Source of the DNA: Brasenia schreberi
Taxonomy: Eukaryota; Streptophyta; Magnoliopsida; Nymphaeales; Cabombaceae
Assembly: GCA_036023115.1 (NCBI GenBank)
Contig: JAYKKT010000077.1
Location: 186,001-250,000 of the forward strand
Length of the DNA: 64,000 nucleotides
Reading direction: 5' to 3'
Shown here: positions 11,813 through 21,747 of the stretch, in pieces
Numbering within the stretch: the first letter of the stretch is position 1
Layout: each line of letters begins with the position of its first letter
Notes under the pieces: generated by a model
Databases searched by the model: none
Told to the model about the DNA's origin: nothing
Seen by the model: only the letters and a program-made list of their open reading frames with translations
Program-made: the position numbers and the translations under genes

Positions 11813-11982
11813 AAAAGGCGAAGCGACAAGCTCAACAAGAGGCAAGAAGAGGCAGAGCGGCAAGCTTAGCCAGAGGCAACAAGAGGCGGAGCGACAAGCT
11901 CAGCCAAAGGCAAGAGGAAGAGGAGCGACAAGTTCAACCAGAAGCAAGAGAAAGTGAAGTGATAGACTCAGCCGAAAGGCAT
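11813..11982 (+). repeat. 34-bp minisatellite in the leader of Copia A, five units
   Basis: Units of 34 bp begin at 11813, 11847, 11881, 11915 and 11949. The shared core is AAGAGGCGGAGCGACAAGCTC with per-unit changes. It lies between the primer site and gag. Copia B (about 21030-21175) and C (about 35460-35570) have different tandem repeats in the same place. Confidence 0.85.
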
Positions 11983-11997
11983 AGCGGTGAAGACCAA

Positions 11998-12150
11998 CTC
12001 TTCTTCTTCCCCTCCCCTTATCTCTCTTCTCTCGCTGTACCCTCCCTCTCCCCATCGCCTCTCTCCCTCTCTCTCTCCTGTCTCTGCGGTGCCTCTCTCT
12101 CCCCTATCTCTGCGGCACCTCTTCCCCCTCTCTCTTTTCTCTCTTTTTGA
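11998..12150 (+). repeat. CT-rich leader tract
   Basis: A long pyrimidine-rich run dominated by CTCTCT and CCCTCTC. Element C has the same kind of tract near 35590-35625. Confidence 0.7.
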
Positions 12151-12169
12151 ACAATCTAAAACTGCTCAA

Positions 12170-12185
12170 TGGTTTTTCGAAACCA
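12170..12185 (+). promoter_or_regulatory. Leader RNA hairpin with UUCG loop
   Basis: TGGTTTTTCGAAACCA forms a 6-bp stem closed on a TTCG loop in the sense strand of element A. Element B has CGGTTTTTCGAAACCG on its sense strand (20782 down to 20767). The outermost pair changes from T:A to C:G, which keeps the stem. Confidence 0.5.
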
Positions 12186-12838
12186 CAATGGGGCACTAGG
12201 GCTTAAAAGTTTGTTTTGCCTTTGGTATTTTTTAAAAATTTCAAATCTACCACTGGACAAAATTACAAAAAAGTCTGGATATTTTAAGTAAAAAGATAGT
12301 TTTGCCCTTAATAGATGAAAAGACAAAATTGTCCTCTGGTAGTTTTTGAAAATTACGAAATACCAACTATAAAATTACTATTATATAAAAGATAAAACTA
12401 CTCCTATCTTTTTAGAAAATTACAAAAACCGGGTGAGGGACACAATTACAATTCTATCCTTTATTTATTGCAAATTTTACAAAAAAACCAAGTGCCTTCT
12501 TACTATTTTGCCCCGAGTCTTTTTGAAATATTTCAAAACAAGACAGAATGGTAAAATTCCTGGTTTGTCCCTGAGGTATTTGGGAAATTAGAGTGGCACA
12601 AAATAAAGAGAAAAATTACAGTTTCATCTCTTGGTTGGTTCTGAAATAGCATAATTAAGTTAAGAGTTTTTCAATTGATATTTATGTATCAATTGAAAAT
12701 ACTCATAGGTACTTGGATATATTTTTCAAAATAGTACATATATATTATTGCAAATTGTTGTAGTCTACTAAAACACTTGGTTGGTTGTTTTCTTTTTTTT
12801 AGACCGTTCTATTGTTATTTTTTCTAAACAAATTAAAA
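12186..12838 (+). other. Untranslated leader of Copia A
   Basis: AT-rich sequence with recurring short blocks such as TTTTGCCC and AAATTACAAAAA. Comparable blocks (for example TTTTGTCCC) occur in the leader of element C (35690-36100), so it belongs to the retrotransposon. No coding signal is present. Confidence 0.6.
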
Positions 12839-13700
12839 TGAACTCAACATTTGTGTATCAAAGACTTAGAGTTGGCAAAAACTGAGTCTTTGAATGGTCT
12901 AAATTTTCAAGTATGGAAAGACATTTTCCTTTAGCACTTACACTTAAGGTGTAAATTATGTCTTAAAGTATATAGTTTCACCACCTACTGCAACAGCATC
13001 ATAAAAAGAAAAGGAAGCATACAAAAAATACCTTAGAGATGATACTATAGCCAAAACTATAATATTAACCTATATGGAGAATGACCTAATTAGAGTATTT
13101 GAAGAATACGAGACTGCAAAAGATGTGTTTGATTCAATTACGGCTAAATATGACACTACAACTAAAGTACATGTTAAGTTACTATTACAAAAATACAACT
13201 CCCATAAAATGAAAGGAGATAATGTAGTGGAATATGTAAACCAAATGTTGGTAATGGCAAGAAACCTAGCTACAGCAAAATCGGTCATCCTCGAGGCTAT
13301 GCAAATATCAACTATCCTAAATAGTCTTTCTCCTCCATGGAATATGTTGTCACAACTTTAAGATTAGGAGGTGAAATAAACCTTTCTGAGTTACCCCTCA
13401 AAGTAGCAATCGAAAAAGAGTACATAAATCGAAATAAGAAGGATAAGTTGCTAGTAGGTCAAGAAGAGTTTGAAATAAGCTCTAGACCAAATCAGAAAAA
13501 GAATAAACCAAACAAAAGGTTTGGAAAGAATAACAAAAACGGTGGTCAAACTTTTAAAAAAACATAGAAAACTGTTTCTCGAGTCAAGTGTTTCAACTAT
13601 GAAAAAATAGAACACTACAAAAGAGATTGTTGTAACAAGAAAATTGACAGTGAAAACACCCAACAATGTGATCAATCGGAGAAGCAAGACATAATCTGCA
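12839..13700 (+). pseudogene. Copia A gag (UBN2-type)
   Basis: The probable start codon is at 12839, matching the B start. Frame-broken N-terminal sequence leads into a clear open stretch at 13074-13361 (MENDLIRVFEEYETAKDVF, then KYDTTTKVHVKLLLQKYN) and, in another frame, a lysine-rich C-terminal part at 13337-13567. The zinc knuckle near 13589-13640 reads CFNYEKIEHYKRDC; the second Cys is Tyr. Confidence 0.85.
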
Positions 13701-13709
13701 TGGTTTCAT

Positions 13710-14980
13710 AATGTCTTTATATGGATCACACAATAACTGATTGGTAGATTAACTCTTTAGCAACAAGACATATGTCAAAGAGCAAAGAAGATGTCATAGA
13801 CCTAAAGGAATATAAGTCAGGTGAATATAGGGTGTATATGAAAAATAACACCTTTGCAGATGTCCTTAGTGTGGGGTCCTTTAGGATTTATGTACAAAGC
13901 ACACCAATTGTTCTAACTGATGTACTAATTGTGTCAACTATAAGACACAATTTGGTATCGGTCCCTACCTTGGATAAGAAAGGTTTTGAAGTAAGGTTTG
14001 TCTCTAACAAGGTAACCATGGGAAAGCATGGAAGGATAGCTTCCTCAGGATTGATCGATAATGAACAAGGTTTGTTCAAATTAAATGAAAGAGAAGCATT
14101 TTCAGCTTATATTGATTAATTTTCTGCTTATATCGATTATGTCTTTAATGTTGATGTGAATGTGTGGCATAGACCTCTAGAGTATAAGTCTGAAAAAGTT
14201 AAGTAAATAATCCGACTTTTGACTTATTGCCAGTTTTTCAGGAAAACACCTTTGATAAATGTGAAGCCTTTATCAAGAGAAAATGATAAGAAAAATATTT
14301 TTCAAAGAAATAACAAAAGCAACAACCCTGTTAGAAATCATTCACACTGATTTATGTGAACCTTTTTGGGTAAGATCACATCGTGAAAAGGTATATTTCA
14401 TAACCTTTATCGATGATTACTTGAGATATACATATGTATATCTCTTAGCATATAAATTTTAGGCACTTAAAGCATTCAAAGAATATAAGCAGGAAGTTGA
14501 GAACCAATTGGGACATACAATCAGAGTCTTGAATTTAGATAGAGGTAGTAAGTATACCTCAACAAAATTTCTAGAATTCTATAAATACTGTGTTATTTCA
14601 AAGCAAAATATAATACCTAGAATACCTCAATAAAATGGTATAGCAAAAAGATATAACAAGGCCTTACTGAATCTAACAAGGTTCATATTAATAGACGCAT
14701 CTCTGCCAAGGGTATTTTGGAGAGAAGCAGTAAGTGTAGGATAAGCTAAATAGAGTGCCGTGTAAAGTTGTATTTTCTATACTATATGAGATGGGGTTTG
14801 GTAGAAAACCAAACCTATGTCATCTTAGGAGGTGGGGATCTATCGCTCATATAAAGATCTTTGATAAGTTTAGAGATAAGCTAGACAATCGGTCCTTAAG
14901 ATGTATATTTATTGGATATCCTAAAGGATTTAAGGTATATCGGTTTTATCACCTAAGATCACACCATCCTATTTAAAGGA
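13710..14980 (+). pseudogene. Copia A protease remnant, GAG-pre-integrase and integrase
   Basis: The protease motif is damaged: DWWINSLATRHMSK (about 13737-13780) replaces the canonical IDSGATRH. An open frame at 13772-14119 covers the GAG-pre-integrase region (IRHNLVSVPTLDKKGFEVRF). Integrase pieces follow in broken frames: HTDLCEPF (about 14343), a degenerate DRGSKYTS (about 14538), and QNGIAKRYN (about 14632), where the catalytic Glu is Lys. The C-terminal integrase part is at 14755-14976 (GFGRKPNLCHLRRWG). Confidence 0.85.
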
Positions 14981-15515
14981 TTATCACACTTACCTTGTAG
15001 AGAAAGTATGTAATTGAGTGGATTTAGATAAACTCACTGATAACTTGACATATGAGTAGGCTATTGACTTATCTGAATCATCAGACTGGAAAAAAGTCAT
15101 GGATGAGAAAATTTAATCCGTTAAGAAAACTAAGTTTAGGAATTAAGATGTTTACTTTGCTCGGAGCAAATATGACAACAAATCAACTTGAGGACAAATA
15201 TTCTTATTTGGAAGTAGAGTTATTTCTTAGGTATGCAATAAACAAAGTTATGTAGTATTGCATATACAGGAAGCTGAGTATGTGGCATGTTGTATGGATG
15301 TAACTAGTGCCGTTTGGATATGTCACTTCGTACGTGATTTGAAGATGGATATAGCCAACGAGCCGATTGTCATTTATTATGACAACAATGCAATAATTAC
15401 TCTAATTAAGAGTGGAGTTGATAACTCAAAAAACAAGCATATAATGGTTAAATACCATTATGTTCATGATATGGTTATGAGAAAGAAAATATTTATCTCA
15501 TATATGCCAACAGAT
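14981..15515 (+). pseudogene. Copia A deletion junction and RNase H
   Basis: Sequence equivalent to the start of reverse transcriptase (KKSWMRKF) ends at about 15130-15145. The next bases already match the RNase H block equivalent to C at about 39375 (DVDFVGSKDDNKS). The whole palm and YVDD region is therefore gone, about 1 kb by comparison with C. RNase H continues at 15258-15515 (EAEYVACCMDVTSAVW, YYDNNAIITLIKSGVDN, MVKYHYVHDMV). It stops at PTDE, where LTR-like sequence begins, so a second deletion removed the C-terminus. Confidence 0.83.
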
Positions 15516-15612
15516 GAGATAGATAGATTTGAGAAAAGAAAACATTGTAAGATCTTCATGCATAACCCGTTTGAGAGAAACCATACACGATCACCCTCTC
15601 CTTCTTCCCTTA
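15516..15612 (+). repeat. 3' LTR fragment of Copia A
   Basis: Direct repeat of about 11555-11650. It begins abruptly inside RNase H and similarity ends near 15612, so only an internal piece of the LTR remains. Confidence 0.62.
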
Positions 15613-15658
15613 AAGCTTTCAAATGTATGGTAATTTATGGCCACATGTTCGGGTGCAT

Positions 15659-15659
<1 letters not shown>

Positions 15660-15702
<43 letters not shown>
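15660..15702. repeat. (GA)n microsatellite
   Basis: An uninterrupted GA dinucleotide run of about 42 bp. Confidence 0.97.
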
Positions 15703-15703
<1 letters not shown>

Positions 15704-16640
15704 TTTCACTATTATGGACTAACTTGGTCGCTACTCTATCACTTTGCCAGTAAAGAATTGACTTAAGTGCGGAATCAACTCAGAATGCATATGACAGCGT
15801 ATTATCAAATTTGGTTCGGACAGCACCACATCCCTGGATTTTGTAAAATGAAAGGAGGTATATTTGATTTCCTACATGCATCTGTCTGGTTTCTTTTTCT
15901 CTAGTATAACTCTTCTGTGATTTTAGTTACTGAGCAGGCCAACTCTGACTGATACTTTTGTATTGCATGTACATCACGAGATGCTTTCAGGAAAAACATC
16001 AAATGTAAGTACCGAACATTCTTAAAATTCTTTAAGATAGTTCCGTTAGTGTTCTTTGTATGTGAATCTTTCCCTTAATTTTTTAGTTCAATAGACTCCT
16101 TTGTTTAACTGCTTAAAGATAAAAACAGTTTTTAACATAATTGTAGTTCCTCCAAGAACTTACGCCTATCTACCGTCAAACTTATATTTAACTATTCAAG
16201 TTATACATTATGTTGCCTGCCTTAGTTTTCTTTGGAAAACCTGTTACTTCAGAGTCATTCACTACTTCCTTACTGGAGCACTTGCCGGGCTAAACCAGTG
16301 TAGTTCTGTATTCTAGCTGTTGGGAACAACTGACAGCAGAGCGGATGCAATACTCACCGTCAAAATTTTGCAAGTAATGGATTCTCTTGGAACTTGAAGC
16401 CTTTAATGATGCATGAAGAAATGAACCGCTTCATCGGGACCTAAAGTTCTGAAATTTTAGTTAGACAAAATTGTATCCGGCATGTTGAGGTTACAGAAAC
16501 ACGCGTTGGTATGACATTCCTGTCCTATCATCAAGGTCCAATCCCTTAATGGGCTATGCCGCTTTGGAGATCAATTGCTTATGACCTAGTGTATGTGGTG
16601 CTTTTTGTTCTTACCACTTGGGTTATTTTTGTGATAAGAA
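15703..16640. other. Intergenic, nothing recognised
   Basis: AT-rich sequence without a recognisable coding frame, RNA gene or repeat. Confidence 0.45.
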
Positions 16641-16649
16641 GTTTGTAAT

Positions 16650-17039
16650 ACCAAAACGATGTGGGTGTAAAAATATCACGAATATCTTGCCAAAGTAATC
16701 CACAAACTCAAACACAAGCAATCACAAAGAATCCTCAAACAAGCCAAATCACCAAACGAATCACCGAACACTTGTGTATAAGTCAAACTAAATATCAAAC
16801 AAGTCATGGAAGCATAAAAAACTCTAATTTTTTAATAACACATATCTATTTATAACGGTTTTACTATGTGAGAGAGAGAGCTTATTTTACAAGGTGTGGG
16901 AAGTTGGGTACAATTTCTCCCAACGGCTACAACAACTAACCATTGGGGAGCACGGGACTGACCCTTAAGGTCACGTCCCAATGGTCCTAGATGGACCTAT
17001 TGGGCCCTATTGACCCAATATACCTATTGCAATTTAACA
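16650..17039 (-). repeat. LTR of a minus-strand Copia relic
   Basis: Read on the minus strand, the LTR starts TGTTAAATTGCAATAG at 17039, just after a short purine stretch (GGAG). It lies downstream of the RNase H fragment at 17150-17427. It contains palindrome-like pieces built on GGGCCCAATAGGTCC. The far end near 16650 is inferred only from where similarity to retroelement-like sequence fades. Confidence 0.5.
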
Positions 17040-17149
17040 CTCCAAACTTGTGGTATATATATCGAAAGTGTGTCTGGAAGAAACATAAATCTAGAGGTTG
17101 ACAAGGATTTAATGAAGAAATATACCAACCATAGCTCTAAAGGAACATA

Positions 17150-17427
17150 TCATAAAGTTAATCTTTTCGTCAAGCATTCCTCTTCAATACAGTGACAGTC
17201 CATCTCAATATGTTTAGTTTTTTCATGAAATGTATTATTTGAGGTAATATACATAGTACTTTTATTATCACAAAACAATTCGGTAGAGTCTTCTAGGGCA
17301 ACCTTCATGTCTGATAGGAGTTTAGTGATCCAAGATATCTTAGTTGCGGTAGTGGCCATGGTTTTATATTTTGCCTCTATAGATGATAAGGACACCTTTT
17401 CTAGTTTTTTATATCTCAAAGAAATAA
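17150..17427 (-). pseudogene. Copia RNase H fragment, minus strand
   Basis: An open frame carries RNase H motifs: VSLSSIEAKYKTMATTATK, WITKLLSDMKV, LFCDNKSTMYI and HEKTKHIEMDCHCIEE. It begins mid-domain at about 17427, exactly where the plus-strand LTR at 17434 starts. The second element therefore probably inserted into the RNase H of this one. Confidence 0.85.
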
Positions 17428-17433
17428 GAGAAT

Positions 17434-17712
17434 TGTTAGAGAATGAAGTCGGGTCCTAATATTGGACTCGTGTAGCTCCTAGCCCATGTTTTGTATTACT
17501 TGTATTTCTTAATTAATAGTATGGGGAGTTTAGTCATTCAAATTAGAATTAGAGTATAAATTATAATTAGGGTTCTGGTTTAGCAATGAGAGGTTGTATC
17601 TAGAAAAGAGGCACAAAGTGCCGACTTCTGTATATGTGCAGATTAGAAGGTTCTTCTCTAATCTGCTGAAATTTGTAAATATTTTTCATTCTATCAATAA
17701 AATTGTTGTTTA
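17434..17712 (+). repeat. 5' LTR of Copia element 2 with primer binding site
   Basis: The LTR starts TGTTAGAGAATG. It ends near 17712, just before TGGTATGAGAGCC (17718-17730), which is the initiator-Met primer site with one substitution. Motifs such as TAATTAGGGTT are shared with the LTR at 3506-3891, which supports a common family. Confidence 0.75.
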
Positions 17713-17857
17713 GAATATGGTATGAGAGCCTATAAGGCCTCAAATCACATGTTTTGAGAGGGCAGTTGTGCCACAAATAACCAAGAGACGACTGTGAAGG
17801 TTGAGTGTCAATTCTGGCCATATTGCTCCTCTGATTCAAGCCAAACATTATCATCTA

Positions 17858-19016
17858 CATGGCTAGAAAAGGTAGGGGTATCAACAATTCTTTTATGGTT
17901 CTAGAAATTCCCACGAATGAGAAAATAGAAACCTTTCATATTATTACAATGATAATTTTTTGGAGTGGTTATGGTTAGTGGAGTTTATAGTGTTGACCAA
18001 AGGGAGATTGGCTCACTTAACTAGACAAGTCCTATGTCACCCATGACCCAAAGTACCCTAATTGGAGGAGGGAAAACACTTTAATTTCTTCATGGCTTCT
18101 CCAGTCCATGCTGCCATCCAATGTGAAAACATTCATGTATCTTGAATCAGCCATTGACATATGATATATAGTTTTTAAATCGTATTTTAGAAAGAAAAAA
18201 ATGTAGCAAAGGAATATGAAATATTAGAAAAGATATGAAAATGTAAACATGGCACATGATCCATTAGCCATTACTACATTGATCTTCGTGGTTTGTAGGC
18301 TGAACTTCATTTCTACACAAATTAAATGTTCAACCTTTCATACTGAAAGGAATGCAGAATCACAAAAGAATAAAGTATTTGACTTGTTCTGGGGTATAAA
18401 TCCCGAATATGAAGCCATAAAAATCAACATCATAAGCCGTGAAGAGCTCCCTTCACTTGGGATAATATATTCTCTATTAGTTCGAGAAGAAGATCATTGA
18501 AATCTCAAGGACATCATACCTTTCACCAAACAACATGCACTTCTAGGTAGGGCAGATAATCCACATTATCGTAGAAGAGATGGACAACAAACTCGTGGAA
18601 GAGGTCGTGTAATTTTTATTCCAAAAAAAATGACAAAATAGTGTGCTCTTACTACAGAAAACCAAGACACGCAAAAGAATATTATTGGAAATTATATGGC
18701 AGACCTGATTATCTTAGACCATGCAACAATTTGCCCATATTTATGAAAGTACATCAGTTGGTTCAGATGATATTCATGAACTAATTAAGAGGATCGAAGG
18801 TTTGGAAATCTGACTTTGTGATAGTCGAAAAACTTTTACTTCTCAAGTTACGCTAGCTCAAGCTACACATATTGTGAAGGGTAACACATTTTATTCCTCT
18901 CAATCTAAAGATTATAATTGATTATGATGCTATCGATCACATGATAGGAGAGACATCATATTTCTTTTATTATCGACTCCTTCCAAGACAAGAGCCTATC
19001 AAGTTGGCTGATGAAT
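17858..19016 (+). pseudogene. Copia element 2 gag and protease start
   Basis: The start codon MARKGRGINN is at about 17858. A gag core (open at 18249-18500) reads CSTFHTERNAESQKNKVFDL and later LPSLGIIYSLLVREE. An RG-rich stretch (GQQTRGRGR) precedes a zinc knuckle, CSYYRKPRHAKEYYW, at about 18640-18690, with both outer Cys positions altered. The protease motif reads IDYDAIDHMIGE (about 18917-18952), so the catalytic DSG is lost. Several stops are present. Confidence 0.8.
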
Positions 19017-20313
19017 TGACACAACTGTCAAACTACATGTGTAGTTGCTACTACAAAAGTACAACTCCTTCAGAATGAAAGAAAGAGATAATGTAGTAGA
19101 GCATGTAAACCATATGTTGGTAATGGCTAAGGACTTAGCCGTAGCAAAATCAGTCATCCCAGATATCAACGATATTAAACAGTCTACCCCCTTCATGGAA
19201 AATGGTCACCACTACCCTCAGATTAGGGCTTGAGATTAACCTTTCTGAGTTGCTCCTAAAATTAATAATAGAGCAAGAACACATGGTTAAAAACAAGAAA
19301 GAAAAGTTGTTAGTGATACAAGATGAGATAGGGTCTAGCTCCAAAACCAACCAGAAGAAAAATAAATCAAACAAGAAGTTTGTTAACAATAACAAAAAAG
19401 GCGGTCAAAATTTTAAGAAATCCCAAGAAACCGCTTCTTGGGTTAAGTGTTTCAACTACGGAAAGATATAATACTATATAAGGGACTGCCGCAACAAGAA
19501 AGGTAGAGGAAACAACTCACAGTACGGACAGTCGGAGAAGCAGGATATAGTCTGCGTGATTTCAGAGTGTTTGTATATAGACCGCTCAGTGACAGGTTGG
19601 TGGATAGATTCTGGAGCTACTCGACACATCTCAAAGACCAAAGAATGGACAATGGATCTTAAGGAATACAAACCAGGGGAACATCGAGTCTACATGAGAA
19701 ATAATACTTTCTTAGATGTTTTGGGTATTGGGTCCTTCAGAATATTTGTACAAGGCAAACCGATAGTATTGACTGATGTATTAATTATGTCATCTATAAG
19801 GCACAATTTGGTCTCGGTCTCTGCCTTAGTAAAGAAAGGTTTTGAGGTTAGGTTTATACCTAACAAGGTAATTATGGGAAAGCATGAGAGAATACCATTC
19901 TCTGGAGAATTCGATATAGAGCATGTACTGTTTAGGCTTTATGATAATGAAATTAGTACATCTTCTACTTATATTGAGAGTGCCTTTATTGTTAATGTAA
20001 ATATGTGGCATAAACGCCTAGGGCATATAAGTATGAAAAAGTTGAAGAAATTATCCAACTTGGACTTATTCCCTGGATTTGAGGAAAATACTTTCAACAA
20101 GTGTGAAGCTTGTATACAAAGAAAAATGACAAGAAAAGTTTTTTTTCGAGAAATCAACAAAGGCAACAATCCTATTAGAGGTTATTCACACGGATTTATG
20201 TGAGCCTTTTAGAGTAAAGTCACATAATGGAAAAGGTTATTTTATAACATTTATCGATGATTACTCTAGATATATGTATTTATATCTTTTGGCACATAAA
20301 TATGAGGCACTTG
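19017..20313 (+). pseudogene. Copia B gag C-terminus, protease, integrase start
   Basis: This piece starts at the base equivalent to 13151 of element A. It contains the rest of gag (frames 19045-19233 and 19202-19471), a knuckle CFNYGKI followed by a stop, and a long open frame at 19556-20203. That frame carries an intact protease motif WWIDSGATRHISK (about 19598-19636) and an intact HHCC motif (WHKRLGHIS ... CEACIQRK, about 20004-20125). The integrase core breaks off at LLAHKYEAL near 20313. It is the best-preserved protease of the three copies. Confidence 0.88.
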
Positions 20314-20609
20314 ATTGAGTCAAACAACTCTTTAGCTGTCTCGAATTCTTCAAAGACCCTAATCAAGTCATCCTCCATATAGGTCAACATGATTGTCCTT
20401 GCTATAGTGTCATCTTTTAAAAATGTTTTATACATTTCTACTTGTTGCTCAGTTGTATTTGGAGGTGATGGACATATAGTTTCCTTCAACACATACTCAA
20501 TACCTTCAAGTGTTAGAGCCAATGGAATTTTCCTCTTCAATGTTTGGAAGTTAATACCGTTCAACTTCTTAGTTTTTGTCAACTTAGACACATATATTCT
20601 AGAGCTCAT
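20314..20609 (-). pseudogene. Copia B gag N-terminus, minus strand
   Basis: The ATG is at 20609 (minus). The peptide starts MSSRIYVSKLTKTKKLNG and continues with IPLALTLEGIEYVLKE, DDTIARTIMLTYMEDDL and FETAKELFDSI, matching A and C gag. The frame is open from the ATG to the breakpoint at about 20314, where it runs into the inverted piece. Confidence 0.87.
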
Positions 20610-20763
20610 TTTTATATGTTTGGTAATAATAACAATTAAACGATCTAAAAAGAAAATAAACATAAAACAAAGAGTACACATAGCAAGAATAATGTTAGAA
20701 CGATGCATAATATCATGAAAACAAACTAACGACAATTCCATAAGTACCTTGGGATAAATTCGT

Positions 20764-20814
20764 AAGCGGTTTCGAAAAACCGTCGGTTTTGGCTAGCGGT
20801 TTTCTGAAACCGCT
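20764..20814 (-). promoter_or_regulatory. Leader hairpins of Copia B
   Basis: On the sense (minus) strand, CGGTTTTTCGAAACCG (20782-20767) is a 6-bp stem with a UUCG loop. A larger imperfect inverted repeat, AAGCGGTTTC ... GAAACCGCTT, spans 20764-20814. The hairpin is about 160 bases upstream of the gag ATG. Confidence 0.5.
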
Positions 20815-21029
20815 TGGCGATTTCTAAGCTGCTATAAAAGGAAGAGAGAGAAAAAGAGTTTGAGAGAGAGAGAGGGAGTGGAGATCGGTTGTTTTTCGAT
20901 CGTCGGTGTTCCCTTGCTTTTTTCGATGGGAAGTCGACAACGAAGAGGGAAAGAGGACTAGAGAGAGGCAGTCGACAGCTCTGCCGTGATTCCCTCTTTT
21001 TTTTTTGTGGTCTGCTCTGAGGCGATTCT

Positions 21030-21175
21030 GGCCTGTTCTTGCTTGCCTGCCTTCAGGCCGTTGGCTGTTCTGGCCTGCTTGTCTTCTAGGCGTGGGCGGC
21101 TCTGGCCTGCCTGCCATAAGGCTGTTGGCGGTTCTGACTTGCCTGCCTTCAAGCCATTGGCAGTTCTGGCGTGTT
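21030..21175 (-). repeat. Minisatellite in the leader of Copia B, about 30-34 bp units
   Basis: On the plus strand the recurring block is roughly CTGCCTTCAGGCCGTTGGC followed by GTTCTGGCCTGC, in about four imperfect units. It is GC-rich in an AT-rich neighbourhood. It corresponds in position to the 34-bp array of element A. Confidence 0.75.
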
Positions 21176-21303
21176 TTGTCTGCGATCTCTTCCGTTTGCT
21201 GTCTCCTCTTTCCCTTCCTTTTTCTTTTTTCTCTTTTTCTTTTTTTGTTTCTCTTCCTTTGATAATCCCTTTACCTGAGCATTTTTTTTTTTGCAGGGGA
21301 CGA

Positions 21304-21316
21304 GGCTCTGATACCA
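21304..21316 (-). promoter_or_regulatory. Primer binding site of Copia B
   Basis: On the minus strand this reads TGGTATCAGAGCC, an exact match to the initiator tRNA-Met 3' end commonly used by plant Copia elements. It fixes the element's orientation and the inner end of its LTR. Confidence 0.9.
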
Positions 21317-21329
21317 GATATTGGATGTT

Positions 21330-21747
21330 GGCTGCTTTCGACCACATGCTTCTATTCGACGTTGGCTGAAAGTTTTTGTTCCCCTTGAGAGTCTACAGCG
21401 GAATATTTGTGGATCTGTTTGAGGTTTTCACACAAGGGTTTCTTGGGAGAGGACCTATTCGGTTTGATTTTTTCTTTTATATATTTTTTTCAATGTTCTT
21501 CCTGTATTCGTTGTTCTGTTTATATAGAGCAGCGTGCTCCCCCCTCTTATTGGATTTTCCTTCTGCGGCTTTCCTCATCTAGACCGTTATTATCCAAAGT
21601 GTTACCGTAAAACCCGATAACGTCCTCTAGCTGTTATGATCCTTCCTTATCAAAGATACAGGTAACGGTTGAACACAGATAACGGTTTGGATGGTCAGTC
21701 CAGCCGTTACCTGTGTTGGATGAGTCGAGAATGGCCACAACACATCA
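21330..21747 (-). repeat. 5' LTR of Copia B, minus strand
   Basis: The LTR runs from TGATGTGTTGTGGCC at 21747 to about 21330 near the primer site. It has a TATATAAA box (about 21523-21530, minus) and repeated GGTAACGG/CCGTTACC motifs that can pair with each other. A partial copy in the opposite orientation lies at 28824-29052. Confidence 0.8.

Larger units (their letters stand above)
11513..15612 (+). mobile_element. Copia element A, reverse transcriptase deleted
   Basis: A segment at about 11555-11650 recurs at 15516-15612 and is taken as 5' and 3' LTR sequence. Between them lie a primer-binding-like site, a 34-bp minisatellite leader, gag, protease, integrase and RNase H. The same family is present as B (19017-21747) and C (34758-40496). 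Reverse transcriptase is missing and stops are frequent, so it is a dead deletion derivative. The true left end of the 5' LTR was not found and may lie left of 11513. Confidence 0.8.
17434..19016 (+). mobile_element. Copia element 2, 5' end only
   Basis: It includes a 5' LTR, a primer site, gag and the start of protease, then stops inside the protease region at 19016, where Copia B begins. Its zinc knuckle and protease resemble element 1 (1-3891), and its LTR is distantly similar to the LTR at 3506. The rest of the element was not found in the window. Confidence 0.8.
19017..21747. mobile_element. Copia element B, internally inverted and 3'-truncated
   Basis: The 5' half (LTR, primer site, leader, first third of gag) is on the minus strand at 21747-20314. 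The following part (rest of gag, protease, integrase) is on the plus strand at 19017-20313. Aligned to copy A, the minus piece stops at FDSI and the plus piece starts about 11 bp further on, so the two halves are complementary parts of one element rather than two insertions. Everything after the integrase core start is missing. Confidence 0.82.
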
